Assembly (NCBI RefSeq): GCF_030848805.1
Contig: NC_092369.1
Span: 13,615,199-13,679,198, forward strand
Length of the DNA stretch: 64,000 nucleotides
Direction of reading: 5' to 3'
From: Temnothorax longispinosus
Taxonomy: Eukaryota > Arthropoda > Insecta > Hymenoptera > Formicidae
Shown here: one piece after another, positions 54,241 to 64,000 of the stretch
Position numbering within the stretch: the first letter of the stretch is position 1
How the letters are laid out: the number at the start of each line of letters is the position of its first letter
Program-made: the position numbers and the translations under genes
Notes under the pieces: generated by a model
The model's database searches: none
Seen by the model: only the letters and a program-made list of their open reading frames with translations
What the model was told of the DNA's origin: nothing

Positions 54241-56231
54241 TTAGCAGTGTTTCTTTGGTTCGTCAAAGACATTATCTACGTCCAACTGTGACAAGATCTC
54301 GTCGTCCGAGTCATACTCTATATCGTTAGTAAAATAGCTTAGCAAAGCTTTTGAATTTTCGACGTTACGTTTCAAATTTGGCAATGTAGATCTCACGCTT
54401 ACATTCGAATCTCTACATGACATATTGTCATAAGACGGGAAACAATTGTCACGTTCGTAACGTGCGTTACGCGTTCCGCAAGATTTTACATCAGTGACGC
54501 ACTTCTGTGGCAAGTGTCGCTCTTTCACTTGCTTTTGAAAATCTATTGTCGATCCCTTTTCCATCGTTCTCACTTCCAAGTCGCACTGCTGAATTTCACT
54601 ACCTCGCGAAATAGTCGTACTTTTGCATAGTGAACGATCGAGACAACTCTGCTCTTCCAGAGTTGTAAAGTCACAATCGGTAGTAAGAAAAATGTCCGTA
54701 CTATCCAAGTCGTCCGTACCCATCGAATAATTGAAACGTCCAAGTGTTTCGTCTGTAACTTGTAAGTTTTTGTCATTCTTCGGACGTAGCATCGGCGGAC
54801 AATTCGCCAACTCGGGTTCGCGAGCCTCGATTCTTGTAGCGGATGACGGGATGAAAGAAAAAGAACTAGCTTGCCGAGATGCGTTACGACTTTCAGCCAT
54901 CTTTTGCAGTCCAGCGATGTAAGCTGATTTCGAAACTGTCATACGATCGTTAATCTTATTTAATTCGACGTTTGAAGTCGTTTGGTCGGTGGACAAAATG
55001 CTTTCCATAAGAGACGTACTTACAATCCGACCTTTATCCGAATATATGGCTATCAAGTTTACTAGGGATACTAAAATATGATATTTATTTGTTACTACGT
55101 ACGTTGTAGTTTTTAGTAGTCCTACATCTCGTAAAAGAATCACTACATTTGGCTCCAATATGCCGGGATAAGTTAACGGAATATCACGATGAATGGTGCC
55201 TTCTATGCTACCCGTCGAATCTTTTAATACAACAAACGGATCGTCGTGACTATGATCTATGTAATCTAATACACCGGCTATAAATTTTACTTTCGTACTC
55301 TCGCAATGACTAGACGTCGCTTTGTCTTTAACAGTGGAAATCTTGTAATCCTGTAAGAAATTTTTTGGCAGATCGTTCAACAAAAGTTTCCAAGCTTTCT
55401 CTCCAAACAAGTTTTTCTCGTCTTGGGACTTGTTCTCGATGTGCTTGGTTGTCGTTTTATTTCTTTCCAATGCCTCAACGCTACTTAGATAAGATGCAGC
55501 AGAGATATTATTGTCGTTTTTCATGTCTGGTATCAAGCCAGCTGGCCCAGGAAATATTCTAATCAATTTTACCTCTTTCGCGAGTCTTTCTTCAGTCATA
55601 GGCTCGTGACTCTTTTCTCGGGACTCTTCATACCGGAACACTTTCGACGTTGCGTCCACTTTAGGCTGAAAACATTGCGTCTTCCTTGGTACCCCTGACG
55701 GATCATTTTCTACCTCCTTCGCAAAGTCAAATGTCTTTCGAGAGGTACTTGACTGGAAAATTCCCAACAATAGGTCCCCTCGTGATACGTCGTCGTTCTC
55801 TTGATTCTTGAAAGGCGGGTCGTTCGCCTCGACATTCGCTACAATATCCAACTCTGCGTGCCGAACGAAAGTACTATCCGTCGAGAATGACGGCAAAACC
55901 TCGCAACTGTCCACTTTACGCCGCTTGACAGACGATGTTTTTTCTCCATTTTGACACGGAGACGAAAATTTCCATCTCGTCTCCTCCTCGACATCATCCC
56001 CGTCGAAAGCATCCTAAAATAGTACATGGAACAAGTACGTGTCAGTAATGTCCGTCTTACAAATTACATTGAAAGATACTCTACCGGAGTTGTCTGTGCC
56101 GGAGTTGCAGTGATAATACATTACAATATACGAGAAAACACACCAAGTCGCAAATTAGCCAGAGAAATTCTAATATAATCTCGTACAGTTAAAGGACTCA
56201 CTTCAAAGATCCAATCGTCACTTTCGAACAT
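54241..56231 (-). CDS. HROB: HROB (MCM8IP/C17orf53) homologue, homologous-recombination OB-fold protein, 600 aa
   Basis: Two exons on the minus strand, 56202-56231 (MFESDDWIFE) and 54241-56013, join in phase. The acidic N-terminus continues as DAFDGDDVEEETRWKFSS. The centre has the HROB signature IRIFPGPAGLIPD, then WKLLLNDLPKNF, and an OB-fold-like block: FIAGVLDYIDHSHDDPFVVL, KDSTGSIEGTIHRDI, PNVVILLRDVGLLKTTTYVV and LVNLIAIYSD. The C-terminus, DSDDEILSQLDVDNVFDEP, resembles the acidic end of vertebrate HROB. HROB recruits and activates the MCM8-MCM9 helicase in homologous recombination and interstrand crosslink repair in the nucleus. Length is close to the human protein (about 647 aa). A hairpin MITE begins 150 bp upstream of the start codon, and a dense MITE array follows. 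No lesion is seen. Confidence 0.9.
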
Positions 56232-56380
56232 AATCTTGCATAATCAAGAAAAATCTGCTAATCTGGAAATAATATTCGTTCACAGTCTTCAGCACTGTCT
56301 TCACTGTCTTCAGTCGTCAGCGCGGTCAGCGCGTAGTAAACGTAAACACCGTGACCGTGTCAGACTTTAGGTTAGGACAT

Positions 56381-56541
56381 GGGTTGCATCCCCATGGAGA
56401 GAGAATAGCGGAACGCAACTAAAACGGACGTGCTCTGATTGGCTAATCTCCAAATGGGGGCTCTCTCTCAAGATGGGATATTAGCCAATCAAAGGAATTT
56501 TAATTCCGTTTTCCTATTTCTTTCTCCATGGGGATGCACCC
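56381..56541. mobile_element. MITE with GGGTTGCATCCCCATGG ends
   Basis: Arms GGGTTGCATCCCCATGGAGA and, reversed, GGGTGCATCCCCATGGAGAA; interior CTCTGATTGGCTAATC / TAGCCAATCAAAGG. It lies in the presumed promoter region of HROB. Confidence 0.8.
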
Positions 56542-56544
56542 TTA

Positions 56545-57414
56545 TGCTAGGTCTACAATGCGAGTCGTAAAGTCGTGAATCGTGAGTCGTAAGAATTGAC
56601 CACGCACAGTCGATTATTCTCCTCAAATTCGACTGTGCTTGATCAATTCTTACGACTCGCATTTGTAAACCCAAACTTTAAAGTGCTTGTCTACAATAGG
56701 TGTTTTAAGCCCTAAGCCTTAAGAAATTGTTCAATCACAGTTGAATTTGAGGAGAATAATTGACTGTGCGTGGTCACGTTTTAGGGCTTATGCTAGGTCT
56801 ACAATGCGAGTCGTAAAGTCGTGAGTCGTAAGAATTGACCAATCACAGTCGATTATTCTTCTTAAATTCGATTGTGATTGGTCAATTCTTACGACTCACG
56901 ACTTTACGACTCGCATTGTAGACCTAGCATTAGGGCTTAAAACACCTATTGTAGACGGGCACTAGCGGGGAGCACACACTTCTGCACAACGCATACGGCG
57001 TAAGCATAATAAAATTGATTGGTCCATACACATGTGCATAAGGAAATAGACCAATCAATTTTCTTATGCTTACGCCGTATGCGTTGTGCAAAAGTGTGTG
57101 CTTCCCGCTTAAGCCGTAAGAAATTGACCAATCACAGTCGAATATTCTCTTCACATTCCATTGTGATTGGTCAATTTCTTACGGCTTAAGCGGGAAGCAC
57201 ACACTTTTGCACAACGCATACGGCGTAAGCATAAGAAAATTGATTGGTCTATTTCCTTATGCACACGTGTATGGACCAATCAAATTTCTTATGCTTACGC
57301 CGTATGCGTTGTGCAAAAGTGTGTGCTTCCCGCTTAAGCCGTAAGAAATTGACCAATCACAATGGAATGTGAAGAGAATATTCGACTGTGATTGGTCAAT
57401 TTCTTACGGCTTAA
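56545..57414. repeat. chained and nested hairpin MITE array upstream of HROB
   Basis: In order: 56545-56682 has ends TGCTAGGTCTACAATGCG (its right end decayed). 56689-56961 has ends GTGCTTGTCTACAATAGG, with a second TGCTAGG hairpin nested at about 56791-56930. 56965-57111 has ends GCGGGGAGCACACACTT. 57110-57189 has ends TTAAGCCGTAAGAAATTG. 57188-57334 is a second GCGGGAAGCACACAC copy, and 57333-57414 is a second TTAAGCCGTAAG copy. All contain GACCAATCA / TGATTGGTC or a one-base variant in the inner stem. There is no coding capacity; open frames here mirror each other on both strands. Confidence 0.85.
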
Positions 57415-57425
57415 AGCATACCCTT

Positions 57426-57718
57426 GGTTGCGTTCCATAATTCACTCTGGGTAAAGGCCTTCACACATAAAATGCCGTAAGGACGTAAAACGTAAGCGTA
57501 AGAAAATCCACCAATCCCAATAAAGTATTGCGCTGTCCGTAACTCCAGTAGGGGAAAATACTTGATTGGGATTGATCGATTTTCTTACGCTTACGTTTTA
57601 CGTTCTTACGGCATTTTATGTGTGAAGGCCTTAACTAAAATCTATAGTTTACGTCACGTATGTACATACACTATAGCATTTTAGTTAACTAGAGTAGAGT
57701 GAATTTTGGAACGCACCC
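57426..57718. mobile_element. MITE (GTTGCGTTCCA / GGGTGCGTTCCA ends) containing a second MITE
   Basis: The outer arms are GTTGCGTTCCATAATTCACT and, reversed from the right, GGTGCGTTCCAAAATTCACT. Nested at 57455-57631 is a copy of the AGGCCTTCACACATAAAATG family with exact TAA flanks (57452-57454, 57632-57634). Confidence 0.8.
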
Positions 57719-58408
57719 CTTTAGTGCCCGTAGGGATCCTCAAGAGAGGGATCGGACTAAGCGGGTATCGTTTTCTATTGGTCGGCGACCATTAGTTTCA
57801 AAACCGGAAACAGAGAGAGAAAGAGCGAGCGAGTAAGAGAGATAGAGCCATACACACACGCGTGCGCGTGACCGTAAATCGCAACGAAACGAGGAGAGGA
57901 GAGCGAGTAAACAGAAAACCGCGTCGTCACGGTATACCCCATGGTAGAAAGAAAACAAGGTATGCTGTTGCGCATCCTTTCTAATAACCAATGAGTGCGT
58001 TGGGCCAAGCTGGAGACATATTGGTTTATTGGCCAATAGAATTAGGCCCGCGGTTTTTTAAATGAGAATTAAGTTCTTTTTCTGTTCTGCATATAATGCA
58101 ATTTTATTTCATGTAATAATTAATTTTAAGTAAAAAATGTTAAAATTATATATAAAGAAATATTAAAATAAATGTAAAATAAGCATGAATTGAACAATAT
58201 AATAGATGTATGAGGAAAAAGTAAATAATTTTCTGAAGTTTTAAAAATATTGTCGATATAAGATGGGTTTATTTAAATACAGCAATTTCAATAAATGTAA
58301 TAAATATTTTATTTTAATAACACGAGAAGTTGTGTTCAATAAGTTTATTATTGAATAGTATACAAGAAATTGATATGTAAAAATGAACATATATGTGGCA
58401 CGCTGATA

Positions 58409-58904
58409 TTACAGAAACGATGGCGCTTTCTTTTTCATTAAAAAGACAACATCAGATAAAATTCCTTCTTTTAACTCCATGCGAGATGCCCAGTTCCTAA
58501 GTGTGGATAATCCTGGTAACGGGTAGTGATTTTCTTTTAAAAAACGATATGCTTTTGGGCTCAAGCTTCTTAACATTATTGCAGCAGATATGTCTTCAAG
58601 ACCCCACTTTACTCTTTTTTTTCTTTCATTACTCATTAAAACGTCAATTTGCTTCGGAGTGAATATCCTTTTGAGCACATTATGGACATTTTCTTTTATT
58701 ACACGTTTCGTAACTCTTGTCTTTTCTCTTTGCAATCGTTTTACTTGTTTCTTAAGCAAATCGTTTACCTTGTTTGTTTGGCTTAGTCTTTTCATCAAAT
58801 CTTGAATAATTTTATCTCGTAATCTGAAAAATATTATCTATTAATTTGAAAAAAATTTGCAATATGCAATAAAATATTTTTATGTCTAAAAATTACTTGA
58901 TGTT

Positions 58905-58980
<76 letters not shown>

Positions 58981-59877
58981 CCTAGTAAACATCAAGTAAT
59001 TTTTAGACATGAAAATATTTATATACATATATATATATTTGAGCTGATGCTTTATAATCATACAGACAATTAATTTTGTTTACCTTAAGTGCTCAGACAT
59101 AACAGTCTGTGAATTACTTTGTGTGTTTACCATTGTATCATCACTTGTACTGCTGAAAGTAAAAAATATTTAAGAAATAAAAATATAAAACAACATGCAA
59201 TAATTTCTTGTACAGCAATGAAGTCGTTAATACGCATGAAATCAATAAAATTATACCTAGCATTTTCTTTTGAAGATTGCATAAAACATGTTTCTGCTTT
59301 ATTTTCCATTGAAGTGTCGATCAAATTGGTCTCGGACTCACTAAAACTGTTTTTGCTGTTAAAAAAAGATATTGTAAATAGAATTTATTGCAATCTTCAC
59401 ATATTATAATAAGAAAATATTTTATATAATACAATAATACACACCTGCTGTTTTCACTAACATTTATTATGTTGTGTTGATTTTGCACTTCCTTTAGCAC
59501 TTCTCTTTCCTTCAATAGTGGCAAATTTTCTGTTGGAATTGCATGATCATGAAGTCTTCGTAATTTCTTAGGCGAGTAATTTTCGCAGTTTGCTAAATAC
59601 GCTGGCTTTGGTTTTGTAACAGCTTGGTGTAAAGTGGACAGAGCATATGCGAGCTACAAAAATTAATTTCAATAAAGTATTAAAAATATATGCCTCAATT
59701 ATAATTTATATAGATTCAAAATAACGTACCGTTTTTTAGGTTAACTTTATTTTTGTTAGCAGCTTGCATCCATTTTAACGCAGTTTCTTCATCCTTTGGA
59801 TAAGAAAAAAATTGAATATTTTTCTCTTTTGCATTCTCGCTTTTATTTTTGCATCCACTTACACTACACATAGGCAT
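58409..59877 (-). pseudogene. truncated THAP/P transposase gene (DNA-binding and coiled-coil part only)
   Basis: Exon 1 (59730-59877) starts MPMCSVSGCKNKSENAK and contains FFSYPKDEETALKWM, the first half of a THAP finger. Exon 2 (59653 downward) has ARICSVHFTPSCYK. After this the frame shifts by one base before SPKKLRRLHDHAIPT, so the finger is broken as written. Small exons near 59350 and 59150 encode Ser/Glu-rich linkers. The last exon, to the stop at 58409, has a basic coiled coil (LLKKQVKRLQREKTRVTKRV) and the start of the Tnp_P domain (LPGLSTLRNWASRM). It ends in MKKKAPSFL before any catalytic Asp. The layout recalls KP-type repressor products of Drosophila P, but the frameshift argues against function. 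Confidence 0.8.
58909..58975. repeat. (AT)n microsatellite
   Basis: Pure AT repeat in an intron of P element copy 3, bordered by inverted copies of AAAAATTACTTGATGTTTAC. Confidence 0.95.
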
Positions 59878-60055
59878 TTTAAAAAAGACAAATTAAGCCG
59901 AACACGTTTACTTCTGACGTATGTATATACATAAAGTATATCTATATATATTCAATATGGCGCTCGCTTGGCCGTCGCCATGTCTGCGCAGAACATGCTC
60001 AATTTCGACCCCTCTAACGAGCATACCTTGTTTTCTTTCTACCATGGTATACCCT

Positions 60056-60117
60056 GTCGTCGTCGCCGTCGTCGTCGTCGTCATCGTTATCGTCGTCGTC
60101 GTCGTCGTCGTCGTCAA
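60056..60117. repeat. (CGT)n trinucleotide repeat
   Basis: Imperfect CGT/CGC triplets immediately beside the target duplication of P element copy 3. A similar CGA array lies at 49993-50042. Confidence 0.9.
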
Positions 60118-60249
60118 CCTACGACGCAGCGTTCTCCTTTGGCGTCAACGATCGGAGAAGGACGAGGACAAGTTAGTCGTATAGGTTAGTACGCCAGCGA
60201 AACGATAATTAGTTAAGGAACTTTACGGTGCCCTTGCCTCGTCTATGAG

Positions 60250-60404
60250 TGGCTGCGTTCAGCCGATACTCCGCTAGCCTAGCAATCGTGAGCAGTCGCT
60301 CGTTTCCTCTCCTTTTAATCCATTGGGTCAAAGGAGAGGAAACGAGTGAAAACGAGCGACTGCTCACGATTGCTAGGCTAGCGGAGTATCGGCTGAACGC
60401 ACCC
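60250..60404. mobile_element. MITE with GCGTTCAGCCGATACTC ends
   Basis: Near-perfect arms: GGCTGCGTTCAGCCGATACT and, reversed from the right, GGGTGCGTTCAGCCGATACT. The inner stem is GCAGTCGCTCGTTTCCTCTC. It has no coding capacity. Confidence 0.85.
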
Positions 60405-60572
60405 ATTATTTCACGTGAAACGTTGCTCTGTTTCTGAAGGACTATTAGGTTATTCTCATCTACGCGCCTGACGAAAGAACGGTGGTGTACGATTTAGAAA
60501 GCTGCCTGTCATTTTCCACATAACATATATAATATTTATAAATACGTAAATTTTATTTACAGAAAAAGAAAT

Positions 60573-60957
60573 ATGACGGGTTGCAGTGCAGATTACTGTA
60601 CGAACTGATCGAGCAAAGGCTTCCAAATGTGTAGATTCCCACGAGAAGAGAAAAGAAGAAAAGTATTGTGCAGACTGGGTTCCTGGAGTGAGTTCGACAT
60701 TGTGTTCAGTAAGTACAAACATAATATATTTATTTGACTAATAAGACTTCTTTTGAAACCAGTATTTAATTTTTCTTCTGCGACCAAGTGTCAGTTTCTA
60801 TTTCAAAAAAAATTTATGTGCAGGTGATGTTCACAACAAGTCAGAAGAAATTCAGGAAACTGAAGGAAGTATTGAAGAACTGAAGGAAAAAACGCCTTTC
60901 GAAGAAACACTTGAACAACGATTTAATAGATTACACAAAATTATATGACAAATTGGA
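60573..60957 (+). pseudogene. THAP-domain gene fragment
   Basis: 60573-60708 reads as a THAP N-half: MTGCSADYCTN, a stop (TGA at 60606-60608), then SSKGFQMCRFPREEKRRKVL and a GTAAGT donor at 60709. After an acceptor at about 60823 a short acidic stretch (EEIQETEGSIEELKEKTPFE) ends at a stop near 60955. The HF and AVPT parts of the finger are not found. It is a decayed piece of a P or THAP element, on the opposite strand to copy 3. Confidence 0.6.
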
Positions 60958-61568
60958 AAAAATCTAGGATAGCTTTGAAAAAAGAGTCTTATTGCAGCCA
61001 ATAAACGGAATAAAAAATTACAACTTGTATACATGTAAAATTACAATTTGTCATCAATATATATTTTTTACGAATCATTAAATATTTTTTACGAAAGGAA
61101 CTCTTGCGCACCAATTACCACTGAAAGAATTGTTTATATTTTATTATTTGTAATAAACTATAACTGTAAGAATTACTGTACAACATTTTCGGTATTTAAA
61201 TATGAAATATTTTATTTTTCTCATTGTATAAGAATAATTCACTCATAAAAAAGTCATGTAAGGTTTCATTGTTGACATTTTTCCGCGATGCTGATTGCTT
61301 TTTTCGTAAACATCTATCATTACTTATTTTGACAGTTTGTGTATTAATTCGTTAATAGTATAATGTAATAGGAATTGTATAATTAAAGCTAAATAACACG
61401 CGCGTAGCGCGTGTTTGTCATGTCTAATTATATAAAAAATACACATTTGCATTGAAACACGTTTGAGTTTTGCCGCTGCATATACCACTTCCGGTTTTGA
61501 AACAAATGGCGACGGTTAGTCCGATCCCTCTCTAGAGGATCCCTAAGTGCCCGTCCTACACGGTGACC

Positions 61569-62068
61569 NNNNNNNNNNNNNNNNNNNNNNNNNNNNNNNN
61601 NNNNNNNNNNNNNNNNNNNNNNNNNNNNNNNNNNNNNNNNNNNNNNNNNNNNNNNNNNNNNNNNNNNNNNNNNNNNNNNNNNNNNNNNNNNNNNNNNNNN
61701 NNNNNNNNNNNNNNNNNNNNNNNNNNNNNNNNNNNNNNNNNNNNNNNNNNNNNNNNNNNNNNNNNNNNNNNNNNNNNNNNNNNNNNNNNNNNNNNNNNNN
61801 NNNNNNNNNNNNNNNNNNNNNNNNNNNNNNNNNNNNNNNNNNNNNNNNNNNNNNNNNNNNNNNNNNNNNNNNNNNNNNNNNNNNNNNNNNNNNNNNNNNN
61901 NNNNNNNNNNNNNNNNNNNNNNNNNNNNNNNNNNNNNNNNNNNNNNNNNNNNNNNNNNNNNNNNNNNNNNNNNNNNNNNNNNNNNNNNNNNNNNNNNNNN
62001 NNNNNNNNNNNNNNNNNNNNNNNNNNNNNNNNNNNNNNNNNNNNNNNNNNNNNNNNNNNNNNNNNNNN
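61569..62068. other. assembly gap (500 N)
   Basis: Exactly 500 unknown bases, directly next to the right outer arm ending at 61556. Confidence 0.99.
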
Positions 62069-64000
62069 TACATTTCACATAGAGAAAGAAAAAGGAACGA
62101 GACAGATAATTGTAATAAACGTACTTTCATTTTTAAAACTAACTTTCTTTATTCGCGCTGCCATTTTATATGCATTCTTATTTGTATCCAATATGATTTA
62201 AATTTCTCAAACTCTCATCAGCCATTCTCCGCTTATCCCTAACTACATACTAAAAACACGTTCACGTACAAAAATAATCGTAACAACAATCAGAGATTAT
62301 AACAAAGATTCAATAATACATATAATTCACATTCACATAGAAAGCAATAAACTCGTCTATTTTTATAGATGGTTCATATACAAAAAATACTAACTCGATC
62401 ATCTGGTCCTACATTTCACGTTTATACATATCAAAAGGCATTCCCTACATTTCGGTACTTCGCTACGTAAAATGATATCGTCGGTTCAAAATATCGTTAT
62501 ACGAATATACGGTATACGTGTGTTGTATACAATACAGAATACGTGTTACATCGTGTGATAAACTGTCGGTAATATCCGAAATAGAATATGTATGTATGTG
62601 TGTTGTTCAGAGAACTATGACTTTACATATATAAAAAGTCTTCTTAAAGTATGTATTACAACTTTAAGTGGGCTTAATATCGATACCTTTTAACAGTTTT
62701 CTAATTTTCAATGCGATATTTCTAAAGATTAAATAAAGTTGTTTCCAAAGTGTTTATTTATTCAATAGTTTGATTACCGAAATATTTTAATCATTAAAAG
62801 CAAAATTTTTTCACTTCAAATCTCATTATTCCGATTGCTGCCTTTATTTTTACTCGCGATCACGTTATCGACATTTCTTAAGCACCTTCTCTCGATTTGT
62901 TTTACATAACATAAACGTCAAGTATTCACTTTCGCTTACCCACGTATATAAATATAAATAAAACAATTATTATACGCACTGTTGTAAACAAATAAAATAA
63001 TAATGAAATAATCAACTTGATGTTAGGTTTATCAATGCATTGATCATAATTACGTTATCTTGTATCACGTTATAATAACTTTTTACGTTAAGTATCGAAA
63101 GTTATATACGCGATTCGGCATTCGGCGTCTCTAGCAGCAATGTAGCGATATAAATCTCGCAACAATGTCCTTTATATCGTACTTTGTAATGTCCAATGCG
63201 TTAATAATGGCGTAACTTCTTGTGCCTCTTTGACTTGTGAACATCGGTTGCTTAACAGTATCACAACATGAATCTTCAAACATGTAATACAGCGACATTT
63301 GGAGAACTCTACTAGATACATTGGATAAATATATATAAGTCATATGGCGCATATAGTAGTATATTATACATATTTTCTCCATGGAAACATTAAGAAAGGA
63401 AGTGTAAGTAAAAAGGCACTATTTCCGGGTATGGGAAAGAATCAGTTTCTTTAGGCCCCAGACTTCTATCAAGTCCCACCGCGACATCACAGACCTTGCA
63501 TAAACAGAAGTTACGCCGCTGTGTCAACATGTCACCCTCATTTCATTACACTTGCATACTTGTAAAATCTTAATCCATTATTCATCCATCGTAGAACATA
63601 CCGAAATACTTTACCGGAGTAAAATTATAAATAGCCACTCTTATAAATTCAATATGTTCAAGCATATACTCAACAAATACACTGGAAGCATAAACTTATT
63701 GATTAGTTGCTTTATAAGCTAGAATGGAATTCATCATACGCTACAAAACGATGGAATTTTCTCATATTATCGCATACGGTTGACTAGCCACTGGGAAAAT
63801 TATTAATTGGCAAGAGAATGTTCGATTTTTCTATGCACAGTTTCAATATGCACATTATTTCGTCACAATAAATATCAGCTTGCTGTACGTGCATTATGTA
63901 AAAACACCGGTGTTACGTTATATTGACTGTCGAGGATGACATCGATTTAACAATCATTCCATTAAACGGGTGTTTCATGATCAGTCTCTTCGATTCTTCC
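62069..64000. other. AT-rich stretch without a recognised gene
   Basis: No family features. A short minus-strand frame at roughly 63385-63535 (FCLCKVCDVAVGLDR, then SLGPKETDSFPYPEIVPF) has a protein-like composition and might be the last coding piece of a gene beginning beyond 64000. It is too short to name. Otherwise the stretch looks like UTR or spacer. Confidence 0.4.

Larger units (their letters stand above)
57940..60046 (-). mobile_element. P element copy 3, internally deleted, exact target duplication
   Basis: The ends are CATGGTAGAAAGAAAACAAG GTATGCT on the left and the same 27 bases reversed on the right. GTATACCC flanks both sides exactly (57932-57939 and 60047-60054). The interior carries the THAP-type gene on the minus strand, truncated before the catalytic domain. 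Size is 2107 bp, so it is non-autonomous. Its terminal sequence differs from copies 1 and 2, so it is a separate P subfamily. Confidence 0.92.
57723..61556. repeat. outer inverted arms enclosing P element copy 3, a MITE and a THAP fragment
   Basis: 57723-57812 (AGTGCCCGTAGGGATCCTC, then AGAGAGGGATCGGACTA and TTTCAAAACCGGAA) matches the reverse complement of 61478-61556. It may be a further, older transposon whose right end abuts the assembly gap. No transposase is attributable to it except possibly the THAP fragment at 60573. Confidence 0.55.

Noticed and set aside
59968..60189. Arg- or Val-rich frames beside P copy 3
   Set aside because: They read through the CGT triplet repeat and the P terminal repeat.

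Overview
This is insect nuclear DNA, most likely from an ant or another hymenopteran. The evidence is spliced genes with short GT-AG introns, insect-type P elements, PIF/Harbinger, hAT and I-clade LINE copies, many hairpin MITEs and long dinucleotide microsatellites. The species assignment is inference; no marker in the window fixes it. Two 500-base runs of N (2086-2585 and 61569-62068) are assembly gaps.

Four host genes are recognisable. (1) 74-1551 (+) holds the 3' exons of a USP7-type deubiquitinase. The catalytic His and Asp are kept, but the protein stops right after the catalytic domain. (2) 39843-42113 (+) is a TEX10/IPI1 ribosome-biogenesis gene. (3) 42894-48884 (-) is a complete 17-exon P5B ATPase (ATP13A group, 1236 aa, phospho-Asp at 498), tail to tail with TEX10. 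(4) 54241-56231 (-) is a two-exon HROB (MCM8IP/C17orf53) homologue of 600 aa. About 5.4 kb separate the last two genes; this stretch contains a GC-rich patch and an old palindrome but no gene that I recognise.

Nearly everything else is mobile DNA, much of it nested. 6298-22551 is a PIF/Harbinger element with a TAA target duplication. It carries an intact Myb/SANT gene and a spliced transposase. The transposase is split by an LTR-type element (10083-18376, ATAC duplication). That element was hit by a hAT transposon (10881-16994), which was hit by a TAGGGATGGGC-ended element (11063-12500, GCTGGAAA duplication), which in turn holds four hairpin MITEs. An R1/jockey-type LINE remnant (19126-20236) sits at a splice donor of the Harbinger transposase. 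31443-39667 is an I-clade LINE with a 13-bp target duplication, two abutting ORFs (TAA then ATG) and one frameshift in RNase H; it ends about 175 bp upstream of the TEX10 start codon.

Three P-type (THAP) elements occur. 2586-6260 (-) is decayed, with one in-frame stop in an otherwise open catalytic exon. 25511-30447 (+) looks intact: terminal inverted repeats, an exact 8-bp duplication (GGCAGAAC) and a five-exon 938-aa transposase with D347, D420, D663 and E666. It sits inside a 76-bp-type satellite array. 57940-60046 (-) keeps an exact 8-bp duplication (GTATACCC) but only the THAP and coiled-coil part of the gene.

The most unusual layer is a set of about 20 palindromic hairpin elements that share inner cores (CCAATCA/TGATTGG, or TTGCGCAG...CTGCGCAA) while their outer arms differ. 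They are often chained or nested, notably in a 1.3-kb array just upstream of HROB. A second oddity is a cluster of 5' splice-site-like GGTAAGTAT repeats at 5080-5322.
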